Under the pieces are notes generated by a model. The model was not told where the DNA came from. It made no database searches and worked only from the letters and a program-made list of their open reading frames with translations. A stretch of DNA of 23,056 bases, taken from an uncultured Veillonella sp. (GTDB taxonomy: Bacteria; Bacillota; Negativicutes; Veillonellales; Veillonellaceae). The stretch is from contig URZS01000001.1 of the NCBI GenBank assembly GCA_900552445.1, positions 1 through 23,056 on the forward strand. The letters are read 5' to 3'. Of the stretch, positions 7,691 to 17,159 are shown piece by piece. Each line of letters starts with the position of its first letter. The stretch's first letter is position 1. A program made the translations under genes and the position numbers.

Positions 7691-8953
7691 CTATTTCACA
7701 AAGCCTTTATAGTGGCGTGTTACCATGAGCGACTCGATTTGTTGCATTGTATCAAGTGCTACACCTACAACGATGAGAAGAGCCGTACCACCAAAGTATA
7801 CGCCTTGGACGCCGGTAATGCTACCGAGGAAATTCGGTATAATAGCAACGACAGCTAAGAATACAGCGCCAGCCAAAGTGATTCTGGTCATCACGTTATC
7901 CACATAATCAGCAGTTGGTTTACCCGCACGAATGCCTGGGATAAAACCACCGTATTTTTTCATATTATCTGCCATATCTGTAATGTTGATAGAGATTGCA
8001 GTATAGAAATACGTAAAGATAAAGATCAATAATGCATACAATGCCGTTTGTAACGGCGTACCCCATGTAAAGAGATCCGCAATTTTATGAACGAATTCAT
8101 TGTCAATAAATTGCGCAATCGTCACAGGGAACATCAACACAGATGACGCAAAGATAATTGGGATTACACCTGCCTGATTGACTTTCAACGGCAAGAATGT
8201 AGAGTGACCACCGTACATTTTACGCCCTACTACGCGTTTAGCGTATTGAATAGGAATGCGACGTTGGCCTTGTGTAACTGCTACTACGACAGCAATCATC
8301 GCAAGTGCAATTACAGCAAATAAGAATGCTTGGAACATGTTAATTGTTCCGTTTTGGATATATTGATAAATGGTTTCGAGACCATCTGGTAATCGAGCTA
8401 CGATACCAGCAAAGATGATTAAAGAAATACCATTACCTATACCATATGCTGTGATTTGCTCACCAATCCACATCAACAAGCATGTGCCTGCTGTAAGAAT
8501 GATGGCTACCACAAATACACTAAGGAAATCATTATTTACCAAAGCGTTGTTCGCTCTAAGAGCAAATGCCATACCTGCGGCTTGTACAAAACCGAGGACT
8601 ACGGTGCCATAACGAGTTACCTTCGCTATTTTCTTACGCCCGTCTTCACCATCTTTACTCCATGCTTCAAACTGTGGAACTACAGACTGAAGCAGTTGCA
8701 TGATGATGGAAGCATTGATGTAAGGGGTAATACTCATTGCAAAGATAGAGAACTTACTAAGCGCACCACCAGCAAACAAGTCTAATAGACCGAATAGGTT
8801 ACCGGATGTGAACAAAGATTCAATTACAGATGCATCTACACCTGGTACTGGAATGTGAATACCGGCTCTAAACACGGCAAACATCATCAACGTGTACAAA
8901 ATCTTGTTACGTAACTCGGTAATCTTAAAGATGTTCGAGAGGCTATCTAGCAC
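7691..8953 (-). CDS. secY: Protein translocase subunit SecY
   Basis: SecY forms the channel through which proteins cross or enter the cytoplasmic membrane, with SecE, SecG and SecA. The 420-residue protein starts with the conserved amphipathic end (FKITELRNKILYTLMMF), has the plug region around 51-79 with SITPYINASIIMQLL, TM4-TM5 motif AYGIGNGISLIIFAGIVARLP, and cytoplasmic loop C5 residues GFIPGIRAGKPT. Ten membrane spans are expected from length and hydrophobicity. The start is GTG 8953, two bases after the rplO TAG; its SD (AGAGGTG) lies in the last codons of rplO, so the two are coupled. Secondary-site fusion or truncation was not seen. Confidence 0.97.
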   Translation of the reverse strand: MLDSLSNIFKITELRNKILYTLMMFAVFRAGIHIPVPGVDASVIESLFTSGNLFGLLDLFAGGALSKFSIFAMSITPYINASIIMQLLQSVVPQFEAWSKDGEDGRKKIAKVTRYGTVVLGFVQAAGMAFALRANNALVNNDFLSVFVVAIILTAGTCLLMWIGEQITAYGIGNGISLIIFAGIVARLPDGLETIYQYIQNGTINMFQAFLFAVIALAMIAVVVAVTQGQRRIPIQYAKRVVGRKMYGGHSTFLPLKVNQAGVIPIIFASSVLMFPVTIAQFIDNEFVHKIADLFTWGTPLQTALYALLIFIFTYFYTAISINITDMADNMKKYGGFIPGIRAGKPTADYVDNVMTRITLAGAVFLAVVAIIPNFLGSITGVQGVYFGGTALLIVVGVALDTMQQIESLMVTRHYKGFVK

Positions 8954-8954
8954 C

Positions 8955-9401
8955 CTAGATCACCTCTACTTTTCCGCCTGCTGCTGTGATTTTTTCTTCA
9001 GCAGATTTAGTGAAGCCATTAGCGATAACAGTCAAGTTTTTAGTTTCCAATGTACCGTTACCTAAAATACGAATACCATCGCGTACATTTTTCAAAATGC
9101 CAGCTTCAATAAGAGCTACTGGATCAACTGTTGCACCATCTTCAAAACGGTTCAATTGTTCTACGTTAACTTCAGCATATTGTTTAGCAAAAACGCTGTT
9201 GTTGAAACCGCGTTTTGGTAAACGACGATAAAGAGGCATTTGGCCGCCTTCAAAACCGGAGCGAACGCCACCGCCAGAACGGGAGTTTTGACCTTTTTGA
9301 CCACGACCAGATGTTTTACCCAAGCCAGAACCTAAACCACGGCCTACACGAGTACGAGCTTTTTTGGAACCAGCAGCTGGTTGTAATTCATGAAGTTTCA
9401 T
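8955..9401 (-). CDS. rplO: 50S ribosomal protein L15
   Basis: L15 is a late assembly protein whose long basic extension enters 23S rRNA. The 148-residue protein shows the characteristic glycine/arginine-rich N-terminal part (residues about 10-60: [20 protein letters not shown], then [19 protein letters not shown]) and a globular C-terminal domain. ATG 9401 has AAGGAGG upstream. Order rpmD-rplO-secY is the standard spc arrangement, and the stop is nearly joined to secY. Confidence 0.97.
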   Translation of the reverse strand: MKLHELQPAAGSKKARTRVGRGLGSGLGKTSGRGQKGQNSRSGGGVRSGFEGGQMPLYRRLPKRGFNNSVFAKQYAEVNVEQLNRFEDGATVDPVALIEAGILKNVRDGIRILGNGTLETKNLTVIANGFTKSAEEKITAAGGKVEVI

Positions 9402-9423
9402 TCAGTGCACCTCCTTATCAGTA

Positions 9424-9603
9424 TTAAACTTCTTCAACTTTAACTAAATGTCTAACTTTGTGAAGCATACCTTCGATTTGAGGTGTTACTTCTTTTACAA
9501 CTTGAGAATTAGTTTTTTTCAAGCCCAAAGCTTTAACTGTCGCGCGTTGATCTTCAGGACGACCGATTAAGCTTCTTGTTAATGTTACTTTAACTTGTGC
9601 CAT
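9424..9603 (-). CDS. rpmD: 50S ribosomal protein L30
   Basis: L30 is a small ferredoxin-like protein of the large subunit. The frame encodes 59 residues, the usual bacterial size: [20 protein letters not shown], then [16 protein letters not shown], and an end in [12 protein letters not shown]. The [11 protein letters not shown] and ALGLKK motifs are diagnostic. ATG 9603 is seven bases from AAGGAG and 14 bp after rpsE. The gap between rpsE and rplO is otherwise unexplained, and position and sequence agree. Confidence 0.96.
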   Translation of the reverse strand: MAQVKVTLTRSLIGRPEDQRATVKALGLKKTNSQVVKEVTPQIEGMLHKVRHLVKVEEV

Positions 9604-9617
9604 TTCTTGTCTCCTTA

Positions 9618-10121
9618 TTACGCGTTATAGATTTCTTCAACGGTTTTACCACGAAGTTCAGCAACTTCGCTAGCGCGTTTCAAATCTTTCAAACCTTCGA
9701 TTGTAGCACGAACCATATTGTTAGGGTTAGAAGAACCCAAGGATTTAGTCAAGATGTTACGAACACCTACTAATTCCAATACGGCACGAACAGGGCCACC
9801 AGCGATAACGCCAGTACCTTCAGCAGCTGGTTTCAAGAATACGCGGCCTGCGCCGAATACGCCTGTTACGCTGTGAGGGATTGTACCATTTTTAATAGCT
9901 ACGTTTACAATATTTTTCTTAGCATCATCGATACCTTTGCGAATTGCTTCTGGTACTTCCGCTGCTTTACCTAAGCCAACGCCTACATAACCGTTGCCAT
10001 CACCAACAACTACAAGAGCGCTGAAGGAAAAACGACGACCGCCTTTAACTACTTTGGCTACGCGGTTGATGAATACTACTCTTTCTTTAAGATCAAGACT
10101 GGTGTAGTCAATTCTCGCCAT
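9618..10121 (-). CDS. rpsE: 30S ribosomal protein S5
   Basis: S5 contacts the mRNA entry channel and affects fidelity and spectinomycin response. The 167-residue protein has the N-terminal double-stranded RNA-binding-like domain with [20 protein letters not shown] and the C-terminal domain with [20 protein letters not shown] and [16 protein letters not shown]. The loop [10 protein letters not shown], where spectinomycin-resistance changes occur, looks normal. ATG 10121 follows GGAGG. It sits between rplR and rpmD as usual. Confidence 0.97.
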   Translation of the reverse strand: MARIDYTSLDLKERVVFINRVAKVVKGGRRFSFSALVVVGDGNGYVGVGLGKAAEVPEAIRKGIDDAKKNIVNVAIKNGTIPHSVTGVFGAGRVFLKPAAEGTGVIAGGPVRAVLELVGVRNILTKSLGSSNPNNMVRATIEGLKDLKRASEVAELRGKTVEEIYNA

Positions 10122-10139
10122 GTCTATAGTTCCTCCTTC

Positions 10140-10502
10140 TTAGAATTTTAAGCCTGCTTCACGAGCACCTTCTGCAAGGGCTGCTACGCGGCCGTGGTAA
10201 ATGTAACCACCACGGTCAAACACTACTGTGTCAATACCTTTAGCGATAGCTTTTTTAGCAACTGCTTCACCAACAGCTTTAGCAGCAGCTACGTTACCAC
10301 CATAGGATAAGTTCAAATCTTTATCTAAAGAGCTAGCAGCAACTAAAGTTGTACCTGCTACGTCATCGATAACTTGAGCATAGATGTTGCCTAAAGAACG
10401 GAATACGTTCAAACGTGGGCAAGTTGCCGTACCAGAGATGTGACGGCGAATACGAAGATGACGTTTTGCTCGAGCGATGTTTCTACTAGATTTACGAGGC
10501 AA
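10140..10502 (-). CDS. rplR: 50S ribosomal protein L18
   Basis: L18 binds 5S rRNA with L5 and mediates its attachment to the large subunit. From the TTG at 10502 the protein is 120 residues, matching Bacillus L18, and starts [19 protein letters not shown]. The longer frame from ATG 10520 is rejected because AAAGGAG, the ribosome site, lies inside its first codons; TTG sits eight bases after GGAG. Motifs [22 protein letters not shown] and [24 protein letters not shown] are all present. A TTG start on such a highly expressed gene is unusual. Confidence 0.95.
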   Translation of the reverse strand: MPRKSSRNIARAKRHLRIRRHISGTATCPRLNVFRSLGNIYAQVIDDVAGTTLVAASSLDKDLNLSYGGNVAAAKAVGEAVAKKAIAKGIDTVVFDRGGYIYHGRVAALAEGAREAGLKF

Positions 10503-10537
10503 GATATTCACTCCTTTCATTCATATAGATGATATTA

Positions 10538-11083
10538 CTATTTACCTTTTGCACCAGCTTTACCAGCTTTACGACGAACAACTTCGCCTTCATAGCGGAT
10601 ACCTTTGCCTTTGTAAGGTTCTGGTTTTCTCCATTTACGGATATCAGCTGCTACTGCGCCTACAACTTCTTTGTCTGCACCAGACACAATGATTTTGTTA
10701 GGAGCTGGAACGTCAATTGTAATACCAGCTGGAGCTTCCATTTCTACTGGATGAGAGAAGCCAAGTGTAAGAGCTAATTTATTGCCTTGTTTAGCCGCTC
10801 TGTAACCAACACCGTTGATTTCAAGAGTTTTTGTGAATCCTTCAGATACGCCTGTTACCATATTAGCAACAAGAGCGCGAGTCAAACCGTGAAGGGAACG
10901 ATGTGCTTTATCCTCGGAAGGACGAGCTACTGTAATTGTGTTACCTTCTACAGTGATAATCATATCTGGATGCAAATCGCGAGATAATTCGCCTTTAGGA
11001 CCTTTTACGTTCATATGATGGTTATCATATGTAACAGTAACGCCTGCAGGGATCTCGATAGGCATTCTACCGATACGTGACAT
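10538..11083 (-). CDS. rplF: 50S ribosomal protein L6
   Basis: L6 binds near the sarcin-ricin loop and the factor-binding region. The 181-residue protein has the two repeated L6 domains: the first (about 1-80) with [15 protein letters not shown] and VKGPKGEL, the second with [20 protein letters not shown], and the conserved C-terminal [17 protein letters not shown] 11083 has GGAGG upstream. Neighbours rpsH and rplR are as expected. Confidence 0.97.
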   Translation of the reverse strand: MSRIGRMPIEIPAGVTVTYDNHHMNVKGPKGELSRDLHPDMIITVEGNTITVARPSEDKAHRSLHGLTRALVANMVTGVSEGFTKTLEINGVGYRAAKQGNKLALTLGFSHPVEMEAPAGITIDVPAPNKIIVSGADKEVVGAVAADIRKWRKPEPYKGKGIRYEGEVVRRKAGKAGAKGK

Positions 11084-11107
11084 TATTTCTACCTCCTATT
11101 GCTACTA

Positions 11108-11494
11108 TTACCAAACGTATGCGATTACTTCGCCACCAAGACCTTCTTTACGAGCTTGTTTGTCGCTCATAACGCCTTTGGATGTAGAAATAACTGCGAT
11201 ACCCAAACCACCAAGTACACGAGGAAGTTCTTCCTTTTTCGCGTAAACACGTAAACCAGGTTTGGAAATACGTTTAATTCCTGTAATAACTTTTTCGTTA
11301 TTGGAACCATATTTCAATGTTACTTTTAAAGTGTTTTCTTCTTTTTCAACGCTCTTAACGAAACCTTCTTGTAAAAGGATGTCAAGAACAGCTGCTTTCA
11401 TTCTAGATGCAGGAATGTTTACCGTTTCATGAAGTGCAGCATTTGCATTACGGATGCGCGTAAGCATATCCGCGATAGGATCGGTCATTACCAT
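11108..11494 (-). CDS. rpsH: 30S ribosomal protein S8
   Basis: S8 binds helix 21 of 16S rRNA, is central to 30S assembly, and in E. coli is the spc-operon repressor. The 128-residue protein starts [18 protein letters not shown], like Bacillus S8, and ends [22 protein letters not shown], with the conserved ISTSKG RNA-binding signature. ATG 11494 was kept: GGAGG lies ten bases upstream, versus sixteen for the second ATG. No S8-binding-like leader was recognised in the short spacers nearby. Confidence 0.97.
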   Translation of the reverse strand: MVMTDPIADMLTRIRNANAALHETVNIPASRMKAAVLDILLQEGFVKSVEKEENTLKVTLKYGSNNEKVITGIKRISKPGLRVYAKKEELPRVLGGLGIAVISTSKGVMSDKQARKEGLGGEVIAYVW

Positions 11495-11521
11495 AATCTA
11501 AAAACCTCCTCTCGTCTAATA

Positions 11522-11791
11522 TTACCAGCTGGCTTTTTTAACACCAGGAATTTGTCCTTTGTACGCCAATTCACGGAACGCAATACGGCTGATACCGAAT
11601 TTGCGCATATAGCCGTGAGGACGACCAGTTAAGTTGCAACGGTTGTGTAAGCGTGTTGGGGATGCGTTTGCTGGTAATTTGGACAAGCCTTCATAATCAC
11701 CTGCTGCTTTTAACGCTGCACGTTTAGCTGCATATTTTTCAACGATTTTAGCGCGTTTCTTTTCGCGTTCAATCATAGATTTTTTAGCCAT
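11522..11791 (-). CDS. rpsN: 30S ribosomal protein S14, zinc-independent long form
   Basis: S14 lies in the 30S head near S3 and S10. The 89-residue protein starts [20 protein letters not shown] and ends [23 protein letters not shown]. It has a single cysteine (in [13 protein letters not shown]) and no CxxC pairs, so it is the long, zinc-independent form as in E. coli. The 61-residue four-cysteine form is common in the spc operon of Bacillus. Position between rplE and rpsH is the standard S14 position, so this is the housekeeping copy. ATG 11791 has a good SD (GGAGG). Confidence 0.96.
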   Translation of the reverse strand: MAKKSMIEREKKRAKIVEKYAAKRAALKAAGDYEGLSKLPANASPTRLHNRCNLTGRPHGYMRKFGISRIAFRELAYKGQIPGVKKASW

Positions 11792-11807
11792 CTATATGTT
11801 CCTCCTA

Positions 11808-12347
11808 TTATTTTTCAAAAGGCATACCGAATTGAGTCAACAATTCACGAGCTTCTTCATCTGTTTTAGCAGTTGTTACTACGATGATATCCATACCAGT
11901 AACACGTTCTACTTGATCATATTCGATCTCAGGGAAGATGAGCTGTTCTTTAAGACCCAAAGCGTAGTTACCACGGCCATCAAATGCTGTTGCGCTGATA
12001 CCGCGGAAGTCACGTACACGAGGTAATGCCGCATTGATCAATTTGTCGAGGAATTCATACATGCGTTCGCCACGAAGAGTAACTTTTGTACCCAACGCCA
12101 TGCCTTCACGAACTTTGAAGTTCGCAATGGATTTTTTAGCTTTTGTGATTACAGGTTTTTGACCAGCAATGATAGTCAAATCATTAACTGCTGCTTCCAA
12201 TGCTTTAGCATTGCCTACTGCATCACCAACGCCGATGTTGATAACGATTTTTTCCAATTTAGGGATTTCCATAACGTTGCCGTATTGGAATTTTTCTTGC
12301 AAACTCTTTTTAATTTCAGAGTTGTATTGTTCAAATAAACGAGACAT
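11808..12347 (-). CDS. rplE: 50S ribosomal protein L5
   Basis: L5 carries 5S rRNA into the large subunit and contacts P-site tRNA and S13. The 179-residue protein has the expected length and motifs: [67 protein letters not shown] and the C-terminal [13 protein letters not shown] 12347 follows AAAGGAGG. It lies between rplX and rpsN. Confidence 0.97.
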   Translation of the reverse strand: MSRLFEQYNSEIKKSLQEKFQYGNVMEIPKLEKIVINIGVGDAVGNAKALEAAVNDLTIIAGQKPVITKAKKSIANFKVREGMALGTKVTLRGERMYEFLDKLINAALPRVRDFRGISATAFDGRGNYALGLKEQLIFPEIEYDQVERVTGMDIIVVTTAKTDEEARELLTQFGMPFEK

Positions 12348-12370
12348 TTATGTAGCTCCTCCTTTCCTGA

Positions 12371-12691
12371 TTATTTAAGTACTGTACCGGATTTAACAGT
12401 AGCGCGAACGAATTTACCGTCTTTGCCTTCAACTTTTTTGATACGAGTAGCTGTTTTAGTTTCTGGGTCAACAACCATTACGTTAGAAACATGGATACCA
12501 GCTTCTTTAGTAACGATGCCGCCTTGTGGGTTAGCTTGAGAAGGTTTTGTGTGACGTTTTACAGTGTTAACGCCTTCAACAAATACGCGTTCTTTTTTAG
12601 GTTCAGTTGCGATAACTGTACCTTGCTTACCTTTATCTTTACCGGAGATAACAACAACTGTATCGCCTTTTTTGATTTGTAGTTTAGCCAT
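12371..12691 (-). CDS. rplX: 50S ribosomal protein L24
   Basis: L24 initiates 50S assembly and lies near the exit tunnel opening. The 106-residue protein has a KOW motif near the N-terminus ([20 protein letters not shown], residues about 7-26), then [20 protein letters not shown] and a C-terminal extension. Length is at the normal value. ATG 12691 has GGAGG upstream; neighbours are rplN and rplE. Confidence 0.97.
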   Translation of the reverse strand: MAKLQIKKGDTVVVISGKDKGKQGTVIATEPKKERVFVEGVNTVKRHTKPSQANPQGGIVTKEAGIHVSNVMVVDPETKTATRIKKVEGKDGKFVRATVKSGTVLK

Positions 12692-12709
12692 ATGCTGCGT
12701 TCCTCCTTC

Positions 12710-13078
12710 TTATAATACTTCTGGAGCCAAAGAAACAATTTTCATGAAGTCTTTTTCACGAAGTTCTCTTGCTACAGGTCCGAAAATACGAGTACCACGA
12801 GGGGTTTTATCGTCTTTAATTACTACTGCTGCGTTTTCATCGAAACGGATATAGGAACCGTCTTGACGGCGGATACCTTTTTTAGAACGAACAATAACAG
12901 CTTTGACTACGTCGCCTTTCTTGACAACGCCACCGGGTGATGCATCTTTTACAGAAGCAACGATTACGTCACCGATATTGCCGAATTTGCGATAAGAACC
13001 GCCCATGACTTGGATGCACATAATACGTTTTGCACCAGTGTTGTCGGCAACATTCAAAATTGTTTGTTGCTGGATCAT
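12710..13078 (-). CDS. rplN: 50S ribosomal protein L14
   Basis: L14 lies at the subunit interface and contacts L19 and 16S rRNA. The 122-residue protein is full length with [49 protein letters not shown], and the end [25 protein letters not shown] 13078 follows AAGGAGG. It lies between rpsQ and rplX as in all standard spc clusters. Confidence 0.97.
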   Translation of the reverse strand: MIQQQTILNVADNTGAKRIMCIQVMGGSYRKFGNIGDVIVASVKDASPGGVVKKGDVVKAVIVRSKKGIRRQDGSYIRFDENAAVVIKDDKTPRGTRIFGPVARELREKDFMKIVSLAPEVL

Positions 13079-13102
13079 CGTCTATTCCTCCTTACATCAC
13101 TC

Positions 13103-13363
13103 TTATTTTAGTCTTTCAAGAATTTCCACAACTCTCCAACATTTATCTTTAGAAAGTGGACGAGTTTCTACAATTTTAACTGTATCGCCAACTTGGCACT
13201 CATTGTTTTCATCATGAGCTTTGAAGCGTTTTGTGCTAACCATTGGCTTGTTATATAATGCGTGAGGTACTTTACGTTCTACAGCAACAACAACAGTTTT
13301 ATTCATTTTGTCGCTTACAACTTTACCTACGCGGACTTTACGTACGTTTCTTTCTTCTGCCAC
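13103..13363 (-). CDS. rpsQ: 30S ribosomal protein S17
   Basis: S17 is an OB-fold primary binder of 16S rRNA. From the GTG at 13363 the protein has 86 residues and starts [25 protein letters not shown], the normal N-terminus. The longer frame from TTG 13384 is rejected because AAGGAGG lies within it and just ahead of GTG 13363. Motifs [10 protein letters not shown] and [21 protein letters not shown] are present. It follows rpmC and precedes rplN. Confidence 0.96.
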   Translation of the reverse strand: MAEERNVRKVRVGKVVSDKMNKTVVVAVERKVPHALYNKPMVSTKRFKAHDENNECQVGDTVKIVETRPLSKDKCWRVVEILERLK

Positions 13364-13402
13364 GATTTTAAGCCTCCTTTTCAACCTTTAACAAATCTGT
13401 TA

Positions 13403-13606
13403 TTATGCGTTTTCAGATTTAAGTTCAACTTCACGTTGTACAGTTTTAATACGAGCGATTGTCTTCTTAACTTCACGAATGCGCATAGGATTTTCTAATT
13501 GACCTGTTGCAAGCTGAAAACGGAGGTTAAACAACTCTTCCTTAAGACCGGAAACTTTTTGTTCCATTTCGGCAGCGCTCATATTGCGAATGTCATTAAC
13601 CTTCAT
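13403..13606 (-). CDS. rpmC: 50S ribosomal protein L29
   Basis: L29 is a two-helix protein at the tunnel exit beside L23, part of the docking site for SRP and trigger factor. The 67-residue protein shows [38 protein letters not shown] and [21 protein letters not shown] 13606 overlaps the rplP end by 11 bases, so its SD is inside rplP and translation is likely coupled. Confidence 0.97.
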   Translation of the reverse strand: MKVNDIRNMSAAEMEQKVSGLKEELFNLRFQLATGQLENPMRIREVKKTIARIKTVQREVELKSENA

Positions 13607-14033
13607 TTACGTCACCACCCAATTCTTTACCCTTAACAACAAATTTGCATTTGATTGGAAGTTTATGGCTTGCAAGACGCATAGCTTCACGAGCTGTAGC
13701 TTCTGGCACACCGTCCATTTCAAACATTACACGACCTGGTTTAACTACTGCTACCCAGTATTCAGGAGAACCTTTACCGGAACCCATACGAGTACCAGCT
13801 GGTTTAGCTGTGATTGGTTTGTCAGGGAAAATTTTAATCCATACTTTACCACCACGTTTGATATAACGAGTCATAGCAATACGGGCAGCTTCGATTTGAC
13901 GGTTAGTGATCCAAGATGGTTCGCATGCTACCAAGCCGAACTCACCATGAGACACTGTATTACCGCGCATAGCACGACCTTTCATACGGCCGCGGAATTG
14001 CTTACGATGTTTTACGCGCTTTGGAATAAGCAT
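13596..14033 (-). CDS. rplP: 50S ribosomal protein L16
   Basis: L16 helps position A-site tRNA and is a late assembly protein near the peptidyl-transferase centre. The 145-residue protein starts [21 protein letters not shown] and contains [42 protein letters not shown] and a C-terminal helix. The ATG shares one base with the rpsC stop (TAATG), and it overlaps rpmC downstream, so rpsC-rplP-rpmC form a tightly coupled set. Confidence 0.97.
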   Translation of the reverse strand: MLIPKRVKHRKQFRGRMKGRAMRGNTVSHGEFGLVACEPSWITNRQIEAARIAMTRYIKRGGKVWIKIFPDKPITAKPAGTRMGSGKGSPEYWVAVVKPGRVMFEMDGVPEATAREAMRLASHKLPIKCKFVVKGKELGGDVNEG

Positions 14034-14698
14034 TACTTGCCACCTTCTTCCTTCTTAGCAGGTTGTTTTGCTTCTGGCAAAACTTCACCTTTGTAAATCC
14101 ATACTTTAATGCCGATACAACCATATGTTGTATGAGCTTCAGCAGTACCGTAGTCGATGTCTGCACGAAGTGTATGCAAAGGAATAGAACCTTCACGGTA
14201 GGATTCGCTACGAGCGATTTCAGCGCCGCCAAGACGACCGCTTACCATGATTTTGATACCTTTTGCACCTAAGCGCATTGTACGACCAACAGCTTGTTTC
14301 ATTGCACGGCGGAAACCGATACGGCGTTCCAATTGGCCAGCAATGTTTTCAGCAACTAAAGTTGCATCCATGTCTGCTTGTTTAATTTCTGCGATGTTAA
14401 CGTCCACTTGTTTGTCAGTGAAACGAGTCATTGCTTTTTTGATATCTTCGATACCAGCACCACCACGACCGATAACCATACCTGGTTTTGCAGTGTGGAT
14501 AGTCAATTTAATACGTTTATTTGTACGCTCGATTTCAATGCGGGAAATACCAGCAATGAAAAGGGTTTCTTTCAAGAAGTTACGAATTTTTACGTCTTCA
14601 TGAAGATTAGCAGCGAAATCTTTATCTGCATACCATTTTGCGTCCCAATCTTTTACGATACCGACACGCAAACCGTGTGGATTAACTTTTTGACCCAC
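14033..14698 (-). CDS. rpsC: 30S ribosomal protein S3
   Basis: S3 lines the mRNA entry tunnel with S4 and S5 and has helicase-related roles there. The 221-residue protein has the N-terminal KH type II domain with [14 protein letters not shown] (the GRGG loop) at about 73-86 and the C-terminal domain with GWIPLHT-like [20 protein letters not shown] and [10 protein letters not shown]. It begins GTG GGT CAA (MGQKVNPHG) at 14698, eight bases after GGAGG. The tail is lysine/glutamate rich. It lies between rplV and rplP. Confidence 0.97.
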   Translation of the reverse strand: MGQKVNPHGLRVGIVKDWDAKWYADKDFAANLHEDVKIRNFLKETLFIAGISRIEIERTNKRIKLTIHTAKPGMVIGRGGAGIEDIKKAMTRFTDKQVDVNIAEIKQADMDATLVAENIAGQLERRIGFRRAMKQAVGRTMRLGAKGIKIMVSGRLGGAEIARSESYREGSIPLHTLRADIDYGTAEAHTTYGCIGIKVWIYKGEVLPEAKQPAKKEEGGK

Positions 14699-14714
14699 TC
14701 TGTTTCCCTCCTTC

Positions 14715-15050
14715 TTAAGCTCTTTCTTTAACTACTACTGTTACGTGGCTAGTGCGTTTCAAAATTTTGAAAGCTTGACCACGGGAACGAGGATGAATGC
14801 GTTTTAATGTAGGGCCTTGATCAACGAAGATCTCGGATACGTAAAGATTGTCAACATTCATATCGAAATTATGTTCAGCGTTTGCGATTGCAGAACGCAT
14901 AACTTTTTCTACTACATCAGCGCCAACTTTCGGAGTGAACTTCAAGATGGCAAATGCTTCGCCGATGTTTTTACCGCGCACTAAATCAGCTACGATACGG
15001 ATTTTACGAGGCGCGATTCGGATATGTCTAGCGATTGCTTTTGCTTCCAT
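14715..15050 (-). CDS. rplV: 50S ribosomal protein L22
   Basis: L22 lines the exit tunnel with L4; its long hairpin reaches the constriction where macrolides act. The 111-residue protein has the expected length with [40 protein letters not shown], and the hairpin [18 protein letters not shown] (about 81-98), with no insertion or deletion of the kind tied to macrolide resistance. ATG 15050 has GGAGG upstream. Confidence 0.97.
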   Translation of the reverse strand: MEAKAIARHIRIAPRKIRIVADLVRGKNIGEAFAILKFTPKVGADVVEKVMRSAIANAEHNFDMNVDNLYVSEIFVDQGPTLKRIHPRSRGQAFKILKRTSHVTVVVKERA

Positions 15051-15063
15051 GTATTAATTCCTC

Positions 15064-15345
15064 CTATTTTCTGCCTGTAGATTTTTCGTCCTTACCATGA
15101 CCTTTATAAGTACGTGTAGGAGCGAACTCACCTAATTTATGACCTACCATATCTTCTGTAATGAATACAGGTACGTGTTTGCGACCATCATGCACAGCAA
15201 TTGTGTGGCCTACAAAACTTGGGATAATAGTAGAGGCACGGGACCAGGTTTTTACAACTTTCTTTTCGTTAGTTTCGTTTAAAGCTTCAACTTTCTTAAG
15301 CAAATGATCTGCTACGAAAGGGCCTTTTTTAATAGATCTGGACAC
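15064..15345 (-). CDS. rpsS: 30S ribosomal protein S19
   Basis: S19 lies in the 30S head with S13 and forms bridge contacts. The 93-residue protein starts [20 protein letters not shown] and contains [29 protein letters not shown] and [19 protein letters not shown]. The start is GTG 15345, eight bases after GGAG; no ATG is in frame nearby. It sits between rplB and rplV. Confidence 0.97.
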   Translation of the reverse strand: MSRSIKKGPFVADHLLKKVEALNETNEKKVVKTWSRASTIIPSFVGHTIAVHDGRKHVPVFITEDMVGHKLGEFAPTRTYKGHGKDEKSTGRK

Positions 15346-15368
15346 TATTTTATCTCCTTTCCTTTATC

Positions 15369-16199
15369 CTATTTTGTACGACGTTTAATAATTAAGCTGT
15401 TAGAAGCTTTTTTCTTGTCGCGAGTTTTAACACCATGTGCTGGTTTGCCCCAAGGTGTAACAGGATGTTTACGACCAACAGGAGATTTACCTTCACCACC
15501 ACCATGTGGATGGTCACAAGGGTTCATTACAACACCACGGTTGCCAGGGCGAACGCCCATCCAACGATGACGACCAGCTTTACCGATTACAAGGTTGCTG
15601 TGGTCAGCGTTACCAACAACACCTACTGTTGCACGGCACTCTTGACGAACACGACGCATTTCACCAGATGGTAAACGAAGAATAGCGTAGCCATTATCTT
15701 TACCCATCAATTGAGCAGATGTACCAGCGGAACGAACAATTTGGCCACCTTTACCGATTTTCAATTCGATATTGTGGATTTGTGTACCGTCTGGAATATT
15801 AGCCAATGGTAAGCAGTTACCAGGTTTAATATCGGATTCAGGACCGGAGAAAACAACGTCACCAACTTTTAAGCCGTTAGGAGCTAAAATGTAGCGTTTT
15901 TCACCATCAGCATAGTTAAGCAAAGCGATACGAGAAGAACGGTTAGGATCATACTCGATTGTTGCTACTTTAGCTGGAATATTATCTTTAGTACGTTTGA
16001 AGTCAATAATACGGTATTGACGTTTGTGACCGCCACCTTGGTGACGAACTGTCATTTTACCAGTATTGTTACGACCACCTTTTTGAGAAATCTTTGCGAG
16101 CAAGGATTTTTCCGGTTTGCTTGCTGTGATTTCGTCGAAGGCGGATACTGTCATAAACCGGCGACCAGCGGAGTACGGTTTAAATGATTTAATTGCCAT
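15369..16199 (-). CDS. rplB: 50S ribosomal protein L2
   Basis: L2 is a core large-subunit protein close to the peptidyl-transferase centre and bridge B7b. The 276-residue protein has the OB-fold and SH3-like domains: [44 protein letters not shown], and the conserved late segment [20 protein letters not shown] then [19 protein letters not shown]. The histidine of [10 protein letters not shown], linked to peptidyl-transferase function, is present. ATG 16199 has AAGGAGG upstream. Confidence 0.97.
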   Translation of the reverse strand: MAIKSFKPYSAGRRFMTVSAFDEITASKPEKSLLAKISQKGGRNNTGKMTVRHQGGGHKRQYRIIDFKRTKDNIPAKVATIEYDPNRSSRIALLNYADGEKRYILAPNGLKVGDVVFSGPESDIKPGNCLPLANIPDGTQIHNIELKIGKGGQIVRSAGTSAQLMGKDNGYAILRLPSGEMRRVRQECRATVGVVGNADHSNLVIGKAGRHRWMGVRPGNRGVVMNPCDHPHGGGEGKSPVGRKHPVTPWGKPAHGVKTRDKKKASNSLIIKRRTK

Positions 16200-16225
16200 T
16201 AGTGGGCCTCCTTACAACTAGACTC

Positions 16226-16510
16226 TTAGACACCTTCAAAGAATTCAATGGATTCGCCAGCTTTCAAAGTAACGATAGCTTTTTTGTAATCGCTACGTTT
16301 ACCTTGTGTACGACCCATGCGTTTAGTTTTGCCTAAAACGCGAATAGTAGCTACTTTTTCTACTTTTACATTGAAGATTTTTTCAACTGCTTGACGGATT
16401 TGCACTTTATTTGCAGTTAAAGGCACACGGAAAGTGTATTTGCCTTCTTCCATAAGCATAGTGGATTTTTCGGTAATAACCGGGCGGATTAGTACATCAT
16501 GTAATTGCAT
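16226..16510 (-). CDS. rplW: 50S ribosomal protein L23
   Basis: L23 sits at the tunnel exit and is the main docking site for trigger factor and SRP. The 94-residue protein has the usual size, with [42 protein letters not shown] and [19 protein letters not shown]. Its ATG shares a base with the rplD stop (TAATG), indicating coupled translation with L4. Confidence 0.97.
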   Translation of the reverse strand: MQLHDVLIRPVITEKSTMLMEEGKYTFRVPLTANKVQIRQAVEKIFNVKVEKVATIRVLGKTKRMGRTQGKRSDYKKAIVTLKAGESIEFFEGV

Positions 16511-17133
16511 TATCCAAGTACCTCCTCGATTTTTGCGACAGCGCCTTTAGTAATGAAGAGCTTATCGTAATGAAGAAGATCGAAAATGTTCATACCTTCG
16601 CAAGCCAAAGCTTTAACACCTTGAATGTTGCGAGCGGAACGTTCAACATTTACATCACCTTCAGTGATGAACAATACTTTTGCATCACCAACGTTGAAGC
16701 TATTGATAATGTTCAACACTTCTTTAGTTTTAGGAGCTGCTAATGTGATTTCTTCCAAAACGTATAATTCGCTATTATTCACTTTATCGCTAAGAGCAGA
16801 TTTAACTGCTAAACGTCTAGCCTTACGAGGCATAGCTTTGTAATAGCTGCGAGGTTGTGGACCAAATGTAGTACCGCCACCGATCCAGATTGGGGAACGG
16901 CTGGAGCCTGAACGTGCACGGCCAGTACCTTTTTGTTTCCAAGGTTTGCGGCCACCGCCACGAACCATACCTCTAGTTTTTGTTGCATGTGTGCCGAGAC
17001 GTTCGTTAGATAATTGACGAACTACGGCTTGATGCATTACGGCTTCGTTAACTTCAACGCCGAATACTGCATCGTTTAACTGTATTTCACCGACTTTAAC
17101 GCCGGATTGATTATATGTTGCTACTGTAGGCAT
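16510..17133 (-). CDS. rplD: 50S ribosomal protein L4
   Basis: L4 reaches the exit-tunnel constriction with a long loop and, in E. coli, represses the S10 operon. The 207-residue protein has [20 protein letters not shown], the tunnel loop [20 protein letters not shown] (about 53-72) followed by [16 protein letters not shown], and the C-terminal Rossmann-like part. The loop shows no change of the kind linked to macrolide resistance. ATG 17133 follows GGAGG. Whether it autoregulates this operon is unknown. Confidence 0.97.
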   Translation of the reverse strand: MPTVATYNQSGVKVGEIQLNDAVFGVEVNEAVMHQAVVRQLSNERLGTHATKTRGMVRGGGRKPWKQKGTGRARSGSSRSPIWIGGGTTFGPQPRSYYKAMPRKARRLAVKSALSDKVNNSELYVLEEITLAAPKTKEVLNIINSFNVGDAKVLFITEGDVNVERSARNIQGVKALACEGMNIFDLLHYDKLFITKGAVAKIEEVLG

Positions 17134-17159
17134 TACATAATCCTCCTTTCGACAAATGA

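Noticed and set aside
13364..13384. Longer rpsQ from TTG 13384
   Set aside because: The SD AAGGAGG falls within the extension and points to GTG 13363.
13584..14096. 170-codon plus-strand open frame opposite rplP
   Set aside because: Antisense to rplP with aromatic/histidine/threonine-rich composition and no family signature.
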